Source: Varanus komodoensis | Lineage: Eukaryota; Chordata; Lepidosauria; Squamata; Varanidae | Length of the DNA stretch: 64,000 bases | Assembly: GCF_004798865.1 (NCBI RefSeq) | Contig: NW_025336599.1 | Span: 2,134,419-2,198,418, forward strand | Direction of reading: 5' to 3' | Shown here: positions 1 through 11,279 of the stretch, piece by piece | Layout: each line of letters starts with the position of its first letter | Numbering within the stretch: the stretch's first letter is position 1 | Translations under genes and position numbers: made by a program | The notes under the pieces: generated by a model | Seen by the model: the letters and a program-made list of their open reading frames with translations, nothing else | The model's database searches: none | Told to the model about the DNA's origin: nothing

Positions 1-1360
1 CAAATAATAAGCTAGTTGAACTCAGAGAAGGCCAGGTGTTTCTCTTCGATGTGCCACGAAGGCCACAGTTCCTACTTTGCAGGGAAAAGTCCCATTATCT
101 CAAGACATCACCTGTCTACAGGGCTGTCTAGTGCAAGGCTGGTTTCAAGATAAAAGAACCCAAGGAAGGAAGAGTCCAGGAGCCTGGAACTGTGCACCCG
201 TGATTTGCAGCACACTGGGCAGCTAAGGTCACAGCTTTCTCCACAGCGATCTCACGGCAGATCCCTGCAGTTCTATTTAAATATTAGTAATCTATGCATA
301 TACCTTGTAGCTGTTATGTGCTATCAAATTATCTCTGACTTATGGTGTTCTTATGAGTGGAAGCCCTCCAAAATGTCCTGACCTGTCCTTCACAGCCCTG
401 CTTAGCTGTTCACGTAAACCTTAGTTTATGCAGATTTTAAGAAGAACTCTGCCATCTTTTTGGATGGTTACCCTATTTCTATGCAAAGTATTTCGTACAC
501 TGGATTTTCTTGGCTCCAGGGCTGATGGGTTGTCGGCATAACACACCCTGTCCTGTGCCGCTACTTCCCGTCGGTCCCCATATGTTTACCTGGCAGGTAG
601 ACTTGGAGACATCGCATGGCACCGTGCTGGGCTGGGGCGCAGGAGGTCTTGGTCTTGGTCCAAGTTTCCACTTGGCCATGATGCTCAGTGACTCTGGGCC
701 AGCCACTGACTTGCAGGATCTCCAGCCACAAAGGGATGTTGTGAGGCTAAAATGGAGCACTGGCAAAAGAGAGGGAGTAGCCGAACTACAAAGACTGTTG
801 TTCTCAGGATTCACCAGTAGGCCTCAGTCAAGAGCATGGATTTTGTTTCAGTTATCGCAAAGCTGAGAGGGAGACTTGGCTCATATCCTTTTCTGACTGA
901 GGATAGAATCCCCTCTTGTCCACTTGCTCATGAAGAATTTTTTGGCGTTCAAAAATTATTTTTGGTACTCTCAGCAATAGAGACTCCAGCTCTGCGTGGG
1001 AACAACCAAATCCCTTTGGTGCCCCTGGGGAAGGATAGCAAGAGTTGTATTTGGAAGCACAGCCTCATTCCTCACTTGCAGGTCAAATGACTTGGATTTT
1101 CCTGCCCCTTATTTTTTTCCACATCACATTGCAATTTCCCCGCATTCATGTCATACTTATTTGTGTGCATGGCAGCCATGGACTTCACGAACCACACCAC
1201 ACTGAGGTCATTTCCAACCCTCCTGTTGCTTCTAGGGGAAAATGCAGAAACATCATCTGAATGGGATGGAAATAATATTTCCAATGGAACTAAGTTATAA
1301 GTGAGATCATATATATCATTTAAGCACACAACCCTATGTATGTTTAGACAGAATCAAAGT

Positions 1361-1377
1361 ACTACAACTCCCAGCAT
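1361..1377 (+). promoter_or_regulatory. ACTACAAYTCCCAGC-type motif
   Basis: The bases ACTACAACTCCCAGCAT match most of the long vertebrate motif ACTACAAYTCCCAGCATGC, known as a ZNF143/THAP11-type promoter element. There is no gene start nearby, and the same word is common inside vertebrate repeats, so it may be a repeat remnant and not a working site. Confidence 0.3.
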
Positions 1378-1914
1378 CCCCCAGGCAACCATGTCTGTAA
1401 GTTCCTTCTGTATAAACATACAGAGGATTGCACCCTAAAAAGTTAATTTACTAATGCCATAGAAATGTACTAATCTTTGTCTCATCCCACATTTAAAAAT
1501 CCAAACAGAAGTCACTTCTGGGGTGACTTCATAACCCCAGGGTAAAGTGCCTGAGGCTATAAAAATGCAAATCCTTAAAAACTTTTGTTATGGCTGAAAT
1601 CTTCCCTCAAGAAGTTGTAATCAGGATATCAATTGCTTTCAACTCTGAGTAAGCACAGTCGGTTTTATGTTTGAATTCTTCCCCAAGGTTATGCAAATTC
1701 AGAAATCAACATAACAATAGAAGTCCCATTGATTTTCCTCTGCCTAACAATGGTTTGGCCTACTAGCTTTAAAAAAATCATAGCCCAGCTTTTCTTCAAT
1801 GGATTTCTATTCACTTTGCTGAAGGTTTTAGCTTAGAGCTGGGAATCTGAGGAATCCTATGCTCCCAGATGCTTTCTGCAGATCACAGGGTTAATCTGAA
1901 ATTGCCAATGGTTC

Positions 1915-1960
1915 AATTTGGAACCAATATAATATACAAATTTGGAATCAATATAATATA
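1915..1960. repeat. Two-copy tandem duplication, 24-bp period
   Basis: AATTTGGAACCAATATAATA is followed 24 bases later by AATTTGGAATCAATATAATA, with one C/T difference in that stretch. It looks like a local slippage duplication with no coding meaning. Confidence 0.75.
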
Positions 1961-2750
1961 AAAGCTCAGCTATCCTTAGAAATTCCTGCTTGTCCAAATT
2001 TTTCATTGGTGTCCTCCATTTTTTAAAATGTGTACAAACATTCATATGTGAATATAGAATTTTACAAAGGCATTATCCCTTTCCTCGTACGGACAAGAGC
2101 CTCTGAAAGCATCCAAACAAGTGTTTCCCCCACCAGCTCCAGCACTGTGGTCTCAGCCAAGAAGCAGGTTTATTAAGCGACCTGATGTTTGCGTGAGTAG
2201 AGAGCAGGCCCGCCCTGCACAGCGTTTTCAGGTAGATTCATCTGATTCTGAGGTGGAGGATGAAGAGGGAAGCAAGAAATCGTGGATCTGAGGTTACCTG
2301 GTGAAAGCTGACCAGTGTTTCTGGTCAGAAAGCAGTGGGAGAACACCCTGCCCAAGGAGAGGGTCTCCGGTGCCCCTGCTGCCAAGCCCTGAAGGAGTGG
2401 GGGCCAATTGGAGGGTGCAGTCCAACTGAGGGTTCAGGAGCTTTACTGAAAGGGACAGATGGGGGGGGGTTCAACTCTTCCCATGGGCAGATGCTTATCC
2501 CACCACTCTGGTAAAAGTCTTTCTAGGGTGCATACTGCCCTGTAATCTTGTATGTTTCAATAAGAGAACTGTACTTGAAAGGGCTCATCTTGAGTGGATC
2601 AACAGGGAAGGAGGTGACAGACCGGATCTTTAGTTACTGGGGCCAAAAGTAGTTGGAACTCCACTGCCATTAAGTGGCATGCTAATCAACTGAAGTGTGC
2701 TTTTCTCCTCTTTGTGAGCTCGGAGATTTTTTGTGATATATATTCTACTG

Positions 2751-2975
2751 GGGAGACAGTCTGGTATAGTGGATGGAGTCTTGGACTGGGACTCAGGCGA
2801 TCTGGGTTCTAGTCCCCGCTCAGTCATGGAGCCAACTGACTGGCTTTAGGCCAGTCACAGACTCTCAGCCCAACCTACCTCACTGGGCTGTTGTTGTGAG
2901 GATAAAATGGCGAGGTGGAGAACCTGGTAAGCTACCTTGTAAAAGTAAGGAAAGGGGGTATAAACATAATATAAT
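2751..2975 (+). mobile_element. tRNA-derived SINE, Sauria type
   Basis: A complete-looking SINE. The tRNA-like head has an A-box-like TAGTGGATGGAGT and a B box GGTTCTAGTCC at 2805-2815. The body reads GCCAGTCACAGACTCTC then CCCAACCTACCTCACTGGG then TTGTTGTGAGGATAAAATGG, and the tail is a TATAAAC-type end. This is the classic layout of the squamate Sauria SINE, whose tail is known to be shared with BovB LINEs. Divergence suggests an old insertion. Confidence 0.85.
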
Positions 2976-4379
2976 CATGTTCCCCCATTTTGCGGTCAAG
3001 CCTTGGTGATGAACTCCTGCAAAGCCATTGTCCTCGCTACACTGGAGGTAGGCCCACGAAATGATTTACTCCAGATCGTTGGCACTGGGAGGTGCCAGTG
3101 ATGCTTGGGAAGCTGATAAGAGCCCCCTGTGGCTGCTTTTTCAGCCAGGAAGTTCCCAGCCACTTAGACCATTTCTCTTCTCTCAGAAGTGCTGGGCACT
3201 CCCTGAAATCCAAGCATCCCAGATCACAGCCAGTGCAACGTTCTTTACAGGGGAGTGTTCTGCTGCAAGTCCGGTGCTGCTTGATGGCTTCACTCGTGTG
3301 GGGATGCTGTGCTTCAGAGTTCGCTCGCTCGCCTTGGGCCGAGCTTTGGCTGGCCAGCACTGCAAGCCGCAGGGGAGCACTCCTGGGAAACGTGCATCAG
3401 GTCCCTCCACACACGTCCCTGCAGGGCTCTGGGTCCTTCCCTGCCTCGACGGCGGGGGCTGAGAGGAATGAGGGTTTGGCGAGGGACCCCCAAACCACCA
3501 CGGCCATGTTTTCCCTGTTAAAACGCAATGAGGGATGGCAGGCATCAGATCTCGGGCCAGGATCTGTCCTGCACTCTGCTGCCTTTAGTGGCAGGTCACG
3601 GTGATGGCTGGGAAAAGAGATTCTCTTGGATGGAAAGCCATCCCAGGCTCCAGAAAATCCCATCTGCTCACCCACCTAATCACAGAACTGACTCTTCAGA
3701 CAGACAAACCCGTCTACCTTTTCTTTGGTCTCCCCTGCCTTGTAGGTCTTTCAAAAACATCTAGGCCAGAATTAGCCCTTGTCTTCCCCACCTTGGCACC
3801 ACCCAGAAGATGTGGACTACAAGCACCTGATGGTACTGGCGGGGGCTGATGAGAACTGAACTTCCAGGCATCTGGAAGGTTCCCATCTGGTGAAAGTTGG
3901 GCTGGATCTTGGACAGCTTTGACTTCAGTGACGTGGCCTATCCCTTATCACATGGTTCTTAGTCTACTCCGTAGTCCACTCCCCCATCTGTTGGATTCTC
4001 CATGGCACCTGAACCTGGAGATGTGCTCCCAGTGGTCAATGGCCCAGGATGATGACTTGCAGGAAGCTATTGGTGCCACTGCAGGTAAGGTAACCCCCAG
4101 CACAAACTCTGCAAATCATATGCACACACACACACATACATTTTGTGGCTGGCAATGTTTAGAAGCTCTCTCCTGCCATTCCAAATACAGAACTGAAGAG
4201 GCGAGCTTTGGTGAACTGTGCAACCTTGAGTAAAATGAAGCTCAGAAAGCTGTGATTGAAACTGTCTACATGCAGGCTGCCCTCGGACATATTTGCCATG
4301 TTGCATTCCCCCGCCCCTTGCCCTGCTGTGAAATGCTCGTCAGCTTTGATCTAAACGAGCATGCAAGATGAATCCGAGC
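2976..4379. other. GC-richer single-copy stretch
   Basis: There are several overlapping open frames on both strands around 3040-3850 (the longest about 170 codons), but none has a recognisable domain, and they coincide because local GC lowers stop frequency. A short (CA)n run lies at 4123-4136. No gene is supported. Confidence 0.55.
4123..4136. repeat. (CA)n microsatellite
   Basis: Seven CA dinucleotides in a row. Confidence 0.85.
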
Positions 4380-4870
4380 TTCCACCTCCAAATGCCTTGG
4401 CTTTAGGGAATCAATTAAAGACACCTCTTTATGGACCTCTTTGAACTGGGATGCTTGCTTTGTTATTAATATCCACCGTGCTCCTGAGCACTAATATTAC
4501 ATCCAAAAGATAATACAAATACTAGATGGGAAAACTGCCACAGGAAGTATGAGATGAGTTGATTCTGTAACCCAAACTAAATAGCTTAAAAAGCCCTTGT
4601 GTAAATAAGTCATCCTATGGCAACAAACACACTCCAGATCTCCCTTCAAAAAACAATTATTTTGTTCTTCCGTTACTTTGCTTTGACAGCTCTGCTTCTC
4701 TCAGCAAATAATAGGCTTTTCTCTTCCTTCTGCCCTTGATAAGGAAAATTTGTTCAGACTCCATGGCAGTGATAATTTAAAGACCCCCATGACACACAAT
4801 AGAAAGGACTGCTGTGCTATAAATATATGATTGGTGTTGACTTTCTCTTCTATATGTTGCTCCTTTTTTA
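4380..4870. other. AT-rich repeat-free block, candidate conserved element
   Basis: No transposon signature and no long frame. It is rich in homeodomain-like (ATTAAT, ATTATT) and GATA-like (TGATAAG) words. Its texture resembles vertebrate conserved non-coding elements, but conservation cannot be judged from one genome. Confidence 0.25.
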
Positions 4871-5839
4871 AATTAAGGGCAAGATCCAGGTAAAGTTAGA
4901 AATTTTAAAGGCCACTTCACAATTTACACACAACAAACTGAAGTCTTCTATTGCATTATCCTATACAATGTTGGGTTGGGTAAGAAATTAATTTCAGCTC
5001 AGTTTTGGTAAGAATTTACCAACATTCACAAAGTTCACTATACTCAGGACAAAATAAAACCTGGATTTTAAAATGAATATGGAACAACCTGAACCTGATA
5101 GATTTGTCCCTCCAATCCTTTCTGAATGCTTAGTTCTTTAAAATTTGGCTTTGAATCCCTGAATATCAAAACAGAAGGAGGGTTGCCACTTTTTTTTGTC
5201 CTGGCAAGCTCCTCATGTTCAGTCAGGTGCGATGAGGTCCTCTGCTTGTTAGGAATAGTCTAGCCAATTTAATTTTGCAGGTGCAAATAGGTGAGAGTTT
5301 AAATTCAGCTTTTTTTTTGCTAAGCGTTTTCAAACACTTGCAAGGCCTTTCATATTCGGATGACAAAAGAACTTGCATCTAAAGGAGAAGAAATGAAGGG
5401 GAAAGCAAAAATGATAGATTTGTCTATCCCTGCTTGCAACACTCCCAGTTGTCCCTGCTGTACCGTGAGAACTAAAATTTAATTCACTCAAAAGGCAAAC
5501 TAAAAGTGGACATTGCCATACTTTTCTGAAGCAAAACATCACAGGAGTTTTTTTAAAAGGCAAGAGTGTTTCAGTAAGATTAGTGGCATGGCTTCGGGCC
5601 GCTCTGCGCCTCCCTGGGCTGCCCTTGGATTGGGCCGGAAGTGAAATCAAAAGAAAATTAGGAGGCCTCCTTGTAACTCAAACTTCCTAGGAATTTCAAG
5701 AGAAGAGAAGAAAAGGCATTCTGATTTCACAAAAGGGCTCTGTACATGGAATAGAGGTGTATGAGCACCATTAATTCCATTCCATCTACATGTAATTCTC
5801 TCCTTCTGTAGTCTACTCATTGATGGAAGAGGATTTTGC
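4871..5839. other. AT-rich non-coding stretch
   Basis: Nothing recognised beyond homopolymer runs of T near 5190 and 5310. Short minus-strand frames near 5330-5650 have no domain. Confidence 0.5.
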
Positions 5840-6110
5840 ACAGGCATGTTCAGATTTATTTGCACAATTGTACCCTTTCCAAAATGTGTGAATCCCCAAC
5901 AGATATGCAGATCCCACCAAATGTGCATTTTCACATGTTAACCTCTAAGGATAAATGCATATTTTCACTCCTCTTTATTTTGGCATGTATTATGATTACA
6001 TTTGGGTAAATTAAAAAAGTTTAAAATGGTCATAAGTTTGTGCAATATGTGCGATTGGGAAAAGCCAGTCTGCAGAAGAATCCAAGTGTCGGATTCATAA
6101 AAATATGAAC
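5840..6110. repeat. Degenerate AT-rich dispersed repeat (TGCAC/AAATTTG family)
   Basis: It contains recurrent words such as TTTGCACAATTG, AATGTGCATTTTCAC, AAATGCATATTTTCAC and TTGTGCAATATGTG. The same word set recurs at other places in the window (see the findings). I do not know its family. Boundaries are approximate. Confidence 0.4.
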
Positions 6111-6220
6111 TTATTTGAATCTGTTACCAATCTTGCCAACATCAGTAACATGCTACCAGTCAACATCTTTGATATATTCCCAAAAATACAATATGTGGCA
6201 TTGAATCTTGTGGATTCAAA

Positions 6221-6300
6221 GAATAGAATAGAATAGAATAGAATAGAATAGAATAGAATCATGGGAAGGGGCCTATAGGCTATTGAATCCAACCCTCTTC
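6221..6300 (-). mobile_element. CR1 LINE 3' terminus with (GAATA)n tail
   Basis: Read on the minus strand, GGTTGGATTCAATAGCC then TAGGCCCCTTCCCATGATTC leads into (TATTC)n. This matches the known CR1 3' end (CCCTTCCAACTC...ATTCTATGATTCT), with the terminal repeat expanded to about eight pentamers (6221-6259). Only the last 80 bases remain, as usual for 5'-truncated CR1. Confidence 0.75.
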
Positions 6301-6395
6301 TTTGCTTCTACAAGCACCTTTCCAGCTTAGCCAATGTGACTCGACATGCTAGCTTGATGTGGAACAATGCAGGCCGACAATTGATTAAGCTATCC

Positions 6396-6560
6396 CATGA
6401 AACTAATTGGTGGAAGATTTAGGACAGAGAAAAGGAAGGACTTCTTCACACAGAGCTTGGTTAAACCATTGAACTCAAAGCCACAGGAAGTAGTGATAGC
6501 CATGGTTGGGGAAATCCAAATAAATCTTTATATAGAAAGGTTGCTTATATGTACCTTTGT
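6396..6560 (+). mobile_element. CR1/L3-like LINE 3' fragment
   Basis: TGGTGGAAGATTTAGGACAG followed by AAAAGGAAGGACTTCTTCAC is the common region just after the reverse transcriptase frame in a reptilian CR1-like LINE (it encodes an RFRTEKRKDFF-like peptide). Further degenerate matches run to about 6560. The terminus is not recognisable. The family name is from memory of reptile repeats. Confidence 0.55.
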
Positions 6561-7369
6561 GATAGAAAATCAGTCCCGCAGTATCCCTGCTCCTCTTGCC
6601 CAGAAAGAACCAGAATTCCAAGCCAGGCTCCTTTTCCCCAAAGCATTATCATCCATCCACCCATCCATCCATCCATTTTTATTTAAAACATTTTGACCAT
6701 CCCTTAGAAAAAGTAGAAAAACAAAGCAAGCCAGGGTAAATCCCCAGCATAGTATCTTCTCTAGTTTGCCTCTAGCTGGGAGTAATTCCCTTTGTTCTCC
6801 TTGGGACTCCTTTCTGGGAACACCTGCATAATTGCATTTGCTGTCTGCACCGTTTGGAGGTGAGCTGCAGTAGATTGTTCCAACTTTGTACCTGACTAAT
6901 GGTGCTTTGAGGGGCTGCAGACTGTTTACTTGTACATAACATGGCATGGGACCCATTTCTGTTGTCAAAGATCTGCATTCAAAGTTTTTCAGTGAGCCTC
7001 CCTAATCATGGATAAAGCACTTAGTCTTCCCTTTTCCCAGCACAGCTAAGTAAATGTTTACATTATGAATCAGGAGCATAATCCTGTACATGTCTGTCTA
7101 AACTCAGAAGTAATTCCTGTTGCACTCAGTGGCATTTACTCTCTGGCAAGGAGACAGAGGATTAGAAAGCAAACCACAGAGAAGTGGCTATAACTGATGC
7201 CTTGCTAATACGTGTGCACACGCATCAGGAACTGGGGCTAGGTGGCACTGAGGAACTCGTGGCCAGTGGATGTAGGCACCTTGCAAACTTGAGACCTGAA
7301 CAGTGGCCGCCAAGTTTGTGTGGGTTCCACTTTTAAAATAAGCCACCATTTTCATTTTTCCTTCAAAGT
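6561..7369. other. Single-copy stretch with small repeats
   Basis: It contains a (CATC)n run at 6650-6676, and at 7078-7145 a degenerate stretch with ACTCAGAAGTAATTCC followed by TTGCACTCAGTGG that resembles a very common unnamed squamate dispersed repeat. No gene is seen. Confidence 0.45.
6650..6676. repeat. (CATC)n microsatellite
   Basis: Five to six CATC units with a minor interruption. Confidence 0.8.
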
Positions 7370-7500
7370 GAGGGGACTTGGATAAATTCCAGCAACAATT
7401 TGATGTGCAATTTGTATAAATTTCAACTGTAATTTGTACAAATTCAGGACACAATTTCAAGTAAATTATGCAAATTGAAGCTGGAATGTATGAGAACTTT
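7370..7500. repeat. Degenerate AT-rich dispersed repeat
   Basis: GATGTGCAATTTGTATAAAT, TAATTTGTACAAATTC and AAATTATGCAAATTG belong to the same word set as 5840-6110 and 45490-45700. Confidence 0.35.
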
Positions 7501-7727
7501 CCTGGCCTAAAGATATTAAACAAGCCACTTTAAGGGTGCCTGCGCCCATGTTGGGGTGAGCGAGCACCAATGCTGGATAGACAAGCAAGAATCTGGAAGG
7601 CCGAGCCAAGCCCATCCATTAAACTGGGCCCCCGCAACGAGATTCCTCACACATTCCTGGCACACATGAGGTGGGCTCTCAAAACAAAACAAGCCACAGT
7701 GGCTCCTTGTGCTGGACGGTCTGTTCT

Positions 7728-7850
7728 GTCATCTGTCAACCCACTTCTGAATAGCCTGAAGTGCCTGATCCTGCCTAATCTCGGAAGCTAAGCAGGGTAG
7801 TTTGCCAGACACAACTAGGTAAAAATTTGAGCACCATGAGAAACACACAG
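7728..7850 (+). repeat. 5S rRNA-derived repeat or pseudogene
   Basis: TAATCTCGGAAGCTAAGCAG at 7776-7795 matches vertebrate 5S rRNA around its internal promoter A block. The 40 bases upstream (CCACTTCTGAATAGCC, TGCCTGATCC) align to the 5' half of 5S with scattered changes. Downstream similarity decays quickly. It is either a dead 5S copy or the head of a 5S-promoter SINE; 5S-headed Sauria SINEs are known in squamates, but no clear Sauria body follows here. Confidence 0.6.
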
Positions 7851-8929
7851 GGCTTCTTGTCATGCTGAGGGAACCCAACCTTCCTTTTCCTTTTCTTTNC
7901 TATGGTGGTTCTGAGAATTCTGTTAAGCTTGCTAGCCAAGGCATTCCCCCATGTCTGAACTTAGATATGTTGCTATGATGGCATTGTTCTTGCTTAACCA
8001 GTGAGCATTGCCAGTTTCACTGCTAAATTACCACTAAGCTGAATCCCTCCTTTTGAATGTTTGCTTGGACTCTCTCTCTCCCTCCCCTTCTCTCTCCCTC
8101 TCCCTCTATCTCACACACACACACACTGCTCCAATTTTATTTCTGAAATCCCATAAGAAGTCTCATTCTCATGAGGAATCACCAACCCCCTTCAATCCAG
8201 AAACCATCCGTATATTCCTGAGTGTGACTCAATGCAAAGTTCATGCACATTCCCTCGCATGGTCGGCTCAGAATGATTTTACAAATCAAGCCAAACTAGT
8301 GTTCACAAAAACAGTTTCAGGAGGAATTTGAACTCTGACAGGGATGGCAGAGAATCTTAATCTCAGCTGTACAATCCCACCAGTGAGGAATATCACACAC
8401 AGAAGACCTTTTCCCCTCAATCTTCTGGAGGCCCCACCACCTTGAATAATGATCTCATCGACTCTTGCAAAGTGAGCCAGGGGAAAATGGGTCAGAATTT
8501 GTAGGAGAGTCTTCCAAAATAACACAAGGGTTGTTACAGCGAAATATACAAATGCCTAAATGTTAGCAGGTATGACCTGCTAATGCAGAGTTTCAGAAGT
8601 TGGATCTACGTGTTATGAGACATTCCAAGTGAGGGAACATTCCTTTCATTTTTCTTCTTTTTCACTGTGAGTGCCATATGGAGGTTAAACTAATTTTCTC
8701 CACATACTGGAAGGATGCACAGTTTTCTCTGATCAGACAGTCCCCATTCTGGGGTAGACAAGGACCTGTGTGCATCTCTAGTTTACCGCCACAATGTTAG
8801 TTGCCTGTGTTTTGGCAACGACACATTGGAATGCACAGGTCAGCAAAGCAGAAGTTCATGAAGCTCTCCAAATTTCATCTCTAGCTTGCTCTGACACGAG
8901 TCCATATCAAATCACAAAAAGATCGTTTT
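7851..8929. other. Single-copy stretch
   Basis: No gene is seen. It holds one ambiguous base at 7899 and a CT-rich/(CA)n microsatellite at 8068-8126. Confidence 0.5.
8068..8126. repeat. CT-rich then (CA)n compound microsatellite
   Basis: A pyrimidine tract of CTCTC/CCCT units runs into about seven CA units. Confidence 0.85.
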
Positions 8930-9130
8930 TCCCTATTTGTAAAAAAGTCATGCATAATTTGCACATTTTTCCATATCAATACAGCAGTTGAGCAATTTTA
9001 AAAGCATATATATGCATTTCCCATACATTAAAGTGCATTTGTGCACATTTCTCCAAAGTACACATTTTTATGCACATTTTCCAAATGCACACATGCTGTC
9101 AAATGCATTTTTTGATCTGTGAATGATATT
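8930..9130. repeat. Degenerate AT-rich dispersed repeat
   Basis: Dense GCACATTT-type words: AATTTGCACATTTTTCC, AAGTGCATTTGTGCACATTT, TTTTATGCACATTTTCC. It is the clearest copy of the family in the window. Spacing of the words is irregular, so it is not a simple tandem array. Confidence 0.45.
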
Positions 9131-9519
9131 GCGAGTTTGGAAATGGATGGAGTTTGGCCACACATTGCATTGAATCCATGTTCGATCTAGAGGGTGTGAA
9201 CTGGGTATATCCCGATTTTTTAAAAAAGAATTAAACATATTTCTCATACATCCTTAACTGCACGTAGGACCCTGGCTTGTGTAATCTCTCCTCCCTTGGC
9301 ACAAAATTAGTATCCGCATAGGGTGTCTTCCCCACAGTCTCAGTTCCCACTGCTGCAAATGGGCATCCGAGAGGAGAAATCTGAAAATGGGCATTGATAT
9401 TGGAGCATCTGGTAATGAATAAGGCACTCACATGCTCAGGATCTTTGCAAAAGTTCTAATTGCATGGAATACCCATGCCTGAGCTCTAGGGAATGATGAA
9501 TCAACCTATTTCTAGTCTG
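9131..9519. other. Single-copy stretch
   Basis: Nothing recognised. Confidence 0.45.
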
Positions 9520-10076
9520 TGTCACTGCCTTGTGTGACCACTACAGCTTCTTACCTGGAATATTGTGCCCAGTTCTGGGCACCAAGAGTTAAGATGCAGG
9601 TAAATGAGAAAGGGTTCAGAGGAGGGCAACAAAAATGGCCCAGGGTTTGGAGACACTGCCGTATGAGAAGAGACTGAGAGAACTGGGCACGTTCAGCCTT
9701 GGGAAGAGAAGACTGAGGGGGACATGAGATCCCTCTATAAGTACCTCAGAGGCTGTCACAAAGAGGAAGGTCAAGGTCTCTTCTTGCTGATGCCAGAGTG
9801 TAGGACACAGAATAATCAAGTCAGGCTGTGACAACCCAGATTCAGGTTGGACATCAGGAAAAGCTTCCTCACGGTCAGAGCAATATGACAGTGGAACCAG
9901 CTGCCTAGAGAGGTGGTGGGCTCTCCCACACTAGAGGCATTCAAGGCAAACCTGGACAGCCCTCTGAGTGGGATGGTGTAACATGGTGTCCTGCAACAGC
10001 AGGGGGTTAGACCCGATGGCCTTCATGGCCCCTTCCAACTCTACTATTCTATGATTCCATGATTCTTTGATTCTAA
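9520..10076 (+). mobile_element. CR1 LINE 3' end (5'-truncated)
   Basis: It starts within the C-terminal part of the CR1 reverse transcriptase frame (a YLEYCAQFWAP peptide around 9554) and runs through the 3' UTR (AGAGGTGGTGGGCTCTCCC) to the terminus CTTCCAACTCTACTATTC followed by three ATTC-containing octamer repeats near 10045-10076. Stops and frame changes are frequent, so it is inactive. Its 3' half is very similar to the CR1 ending at 17408, which points to the same subfamily. Confidence 0.9.
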
Positions 10077-11279
10077 GGCCTTGGGCAAGGTTTCTTGCTG
10101 GAAAGGCAGCAAGCAGGGAGGCAGATGGAACAGTCATCAGTTGGAAGTAGATTGAAACAGTAGGCAAGATGGGCAGAGCCGAGTGGGTGAGCACATGCAC
10201 ACCCACACAATTTCACACAAATGCTGAAATTTAGCTTTCAGGACCTTGGACAGGTCATGGGGAACACTTCTTTGGCTGCTCCTTGCCTTTCAATTAAAAA
10301 GCCAACAAACCCAAGGCAGCGATTTCAATGGAGAACAGCTCACATGGAACCCTTTTACTTCCTGACCTCTAGGTAGGTAAAAGGCTGCCCTTCCCACCCA
10401 GATGAGAATGGAAAGCCTTAAAGGGACAACTTTCATGCCAAGAGCAAGTATTCTCTGACTCCTCCAGTGTTCCCACCTGGTGCTCTCTCTACCTTGGTGA
10501 GCAGGACCTAGAGAGCACATCAAGGCCACAATGGAGGCCACGACTGAGGCATTTTCAGGCCGTTCCTCTCCCAAGATCCAGTGGCAGGAAGGGGAAGCAC
10601 AGGACACAGCCCCTGTCCCCTCCTGTGTTGAGAGCTGTGTTGACACAGCTGCTTCATAACCCTCCACTGGAGGTCTTTTCTATTTGCAGACGCTTCTGAT
10701 GCTCTCTAGAACAATGGGTGTGCAGCCTGTAGGGGAACAGAAGGCACCCTGAGGACAGAATTTGCCTTCCCCACACATGGAAGTCCATGAAGCCAGCAGC
10801 CAAGAGGCTTCTCCCCCTCTTCCCCTCCTTGAGTGAGGGCTGAACTGTCTGAATGGAGAAAGATGTTTTGGGTCTCTCTGCTTCTGGTAGCTCCAAATGG
10901 GTGGAGGGTTGTGGCCAGCCTGGCCCAATGGCTTTCCAGCCCTGCCTGTGAACTGTATGAATTACAGTTATCATTTTGCACTACCCAGTTTAGCTGGCAA
11001 TCCCTGGGTGGTTCAGGAAACATAACAGAAAATTATATAGCAGACAAATGTAATACAGATGTTTAAAAATAGCATGATGGCAAAGCCAACATCCCAGTAA
11101 AAGCTAGCAGTGGAAAACTCAGAAAACTCACTCACACATTGCTTCCCAGAACCTACTGGCTTGGCTCTGTTTGAAGACGATGGTGAGTGAGATAGGCTTT
11201 TAGCCTGATATACAAGGGCTCTTATTTTAATTCTCTTGGATCGAACCTTCGCTTCAGTAGAGTATGGCCATGTTCCATT
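10077..11279. other. Single-copy stretch
   Basis: Frames up to about 125 codons occur on the minus strand between 10290 and 11023 but overlap in several frames and show no domain. Nothing else is recognised. Confidence 0.5.

Larger units (their letters stand above)
1..2750. other. Single-copy non-coding stretch
   Basis: No gene or full-length repeat is recognised here. The open frames are short, overlap on both strands and lack recognisable domains. Small items inside are a promoter-like motif at 1361-1377, a 24-bp tandem duplication at 1915-1960, and a poly-G run near 2461-2470. Confidence 0.6.

Noticed and set aside
1503-1530. Short inverted repeat GAAGTCAC/GTGACTTC
   Set aside because: Eight-base arms occur by chance many times in 64 kb; no flanking structure.
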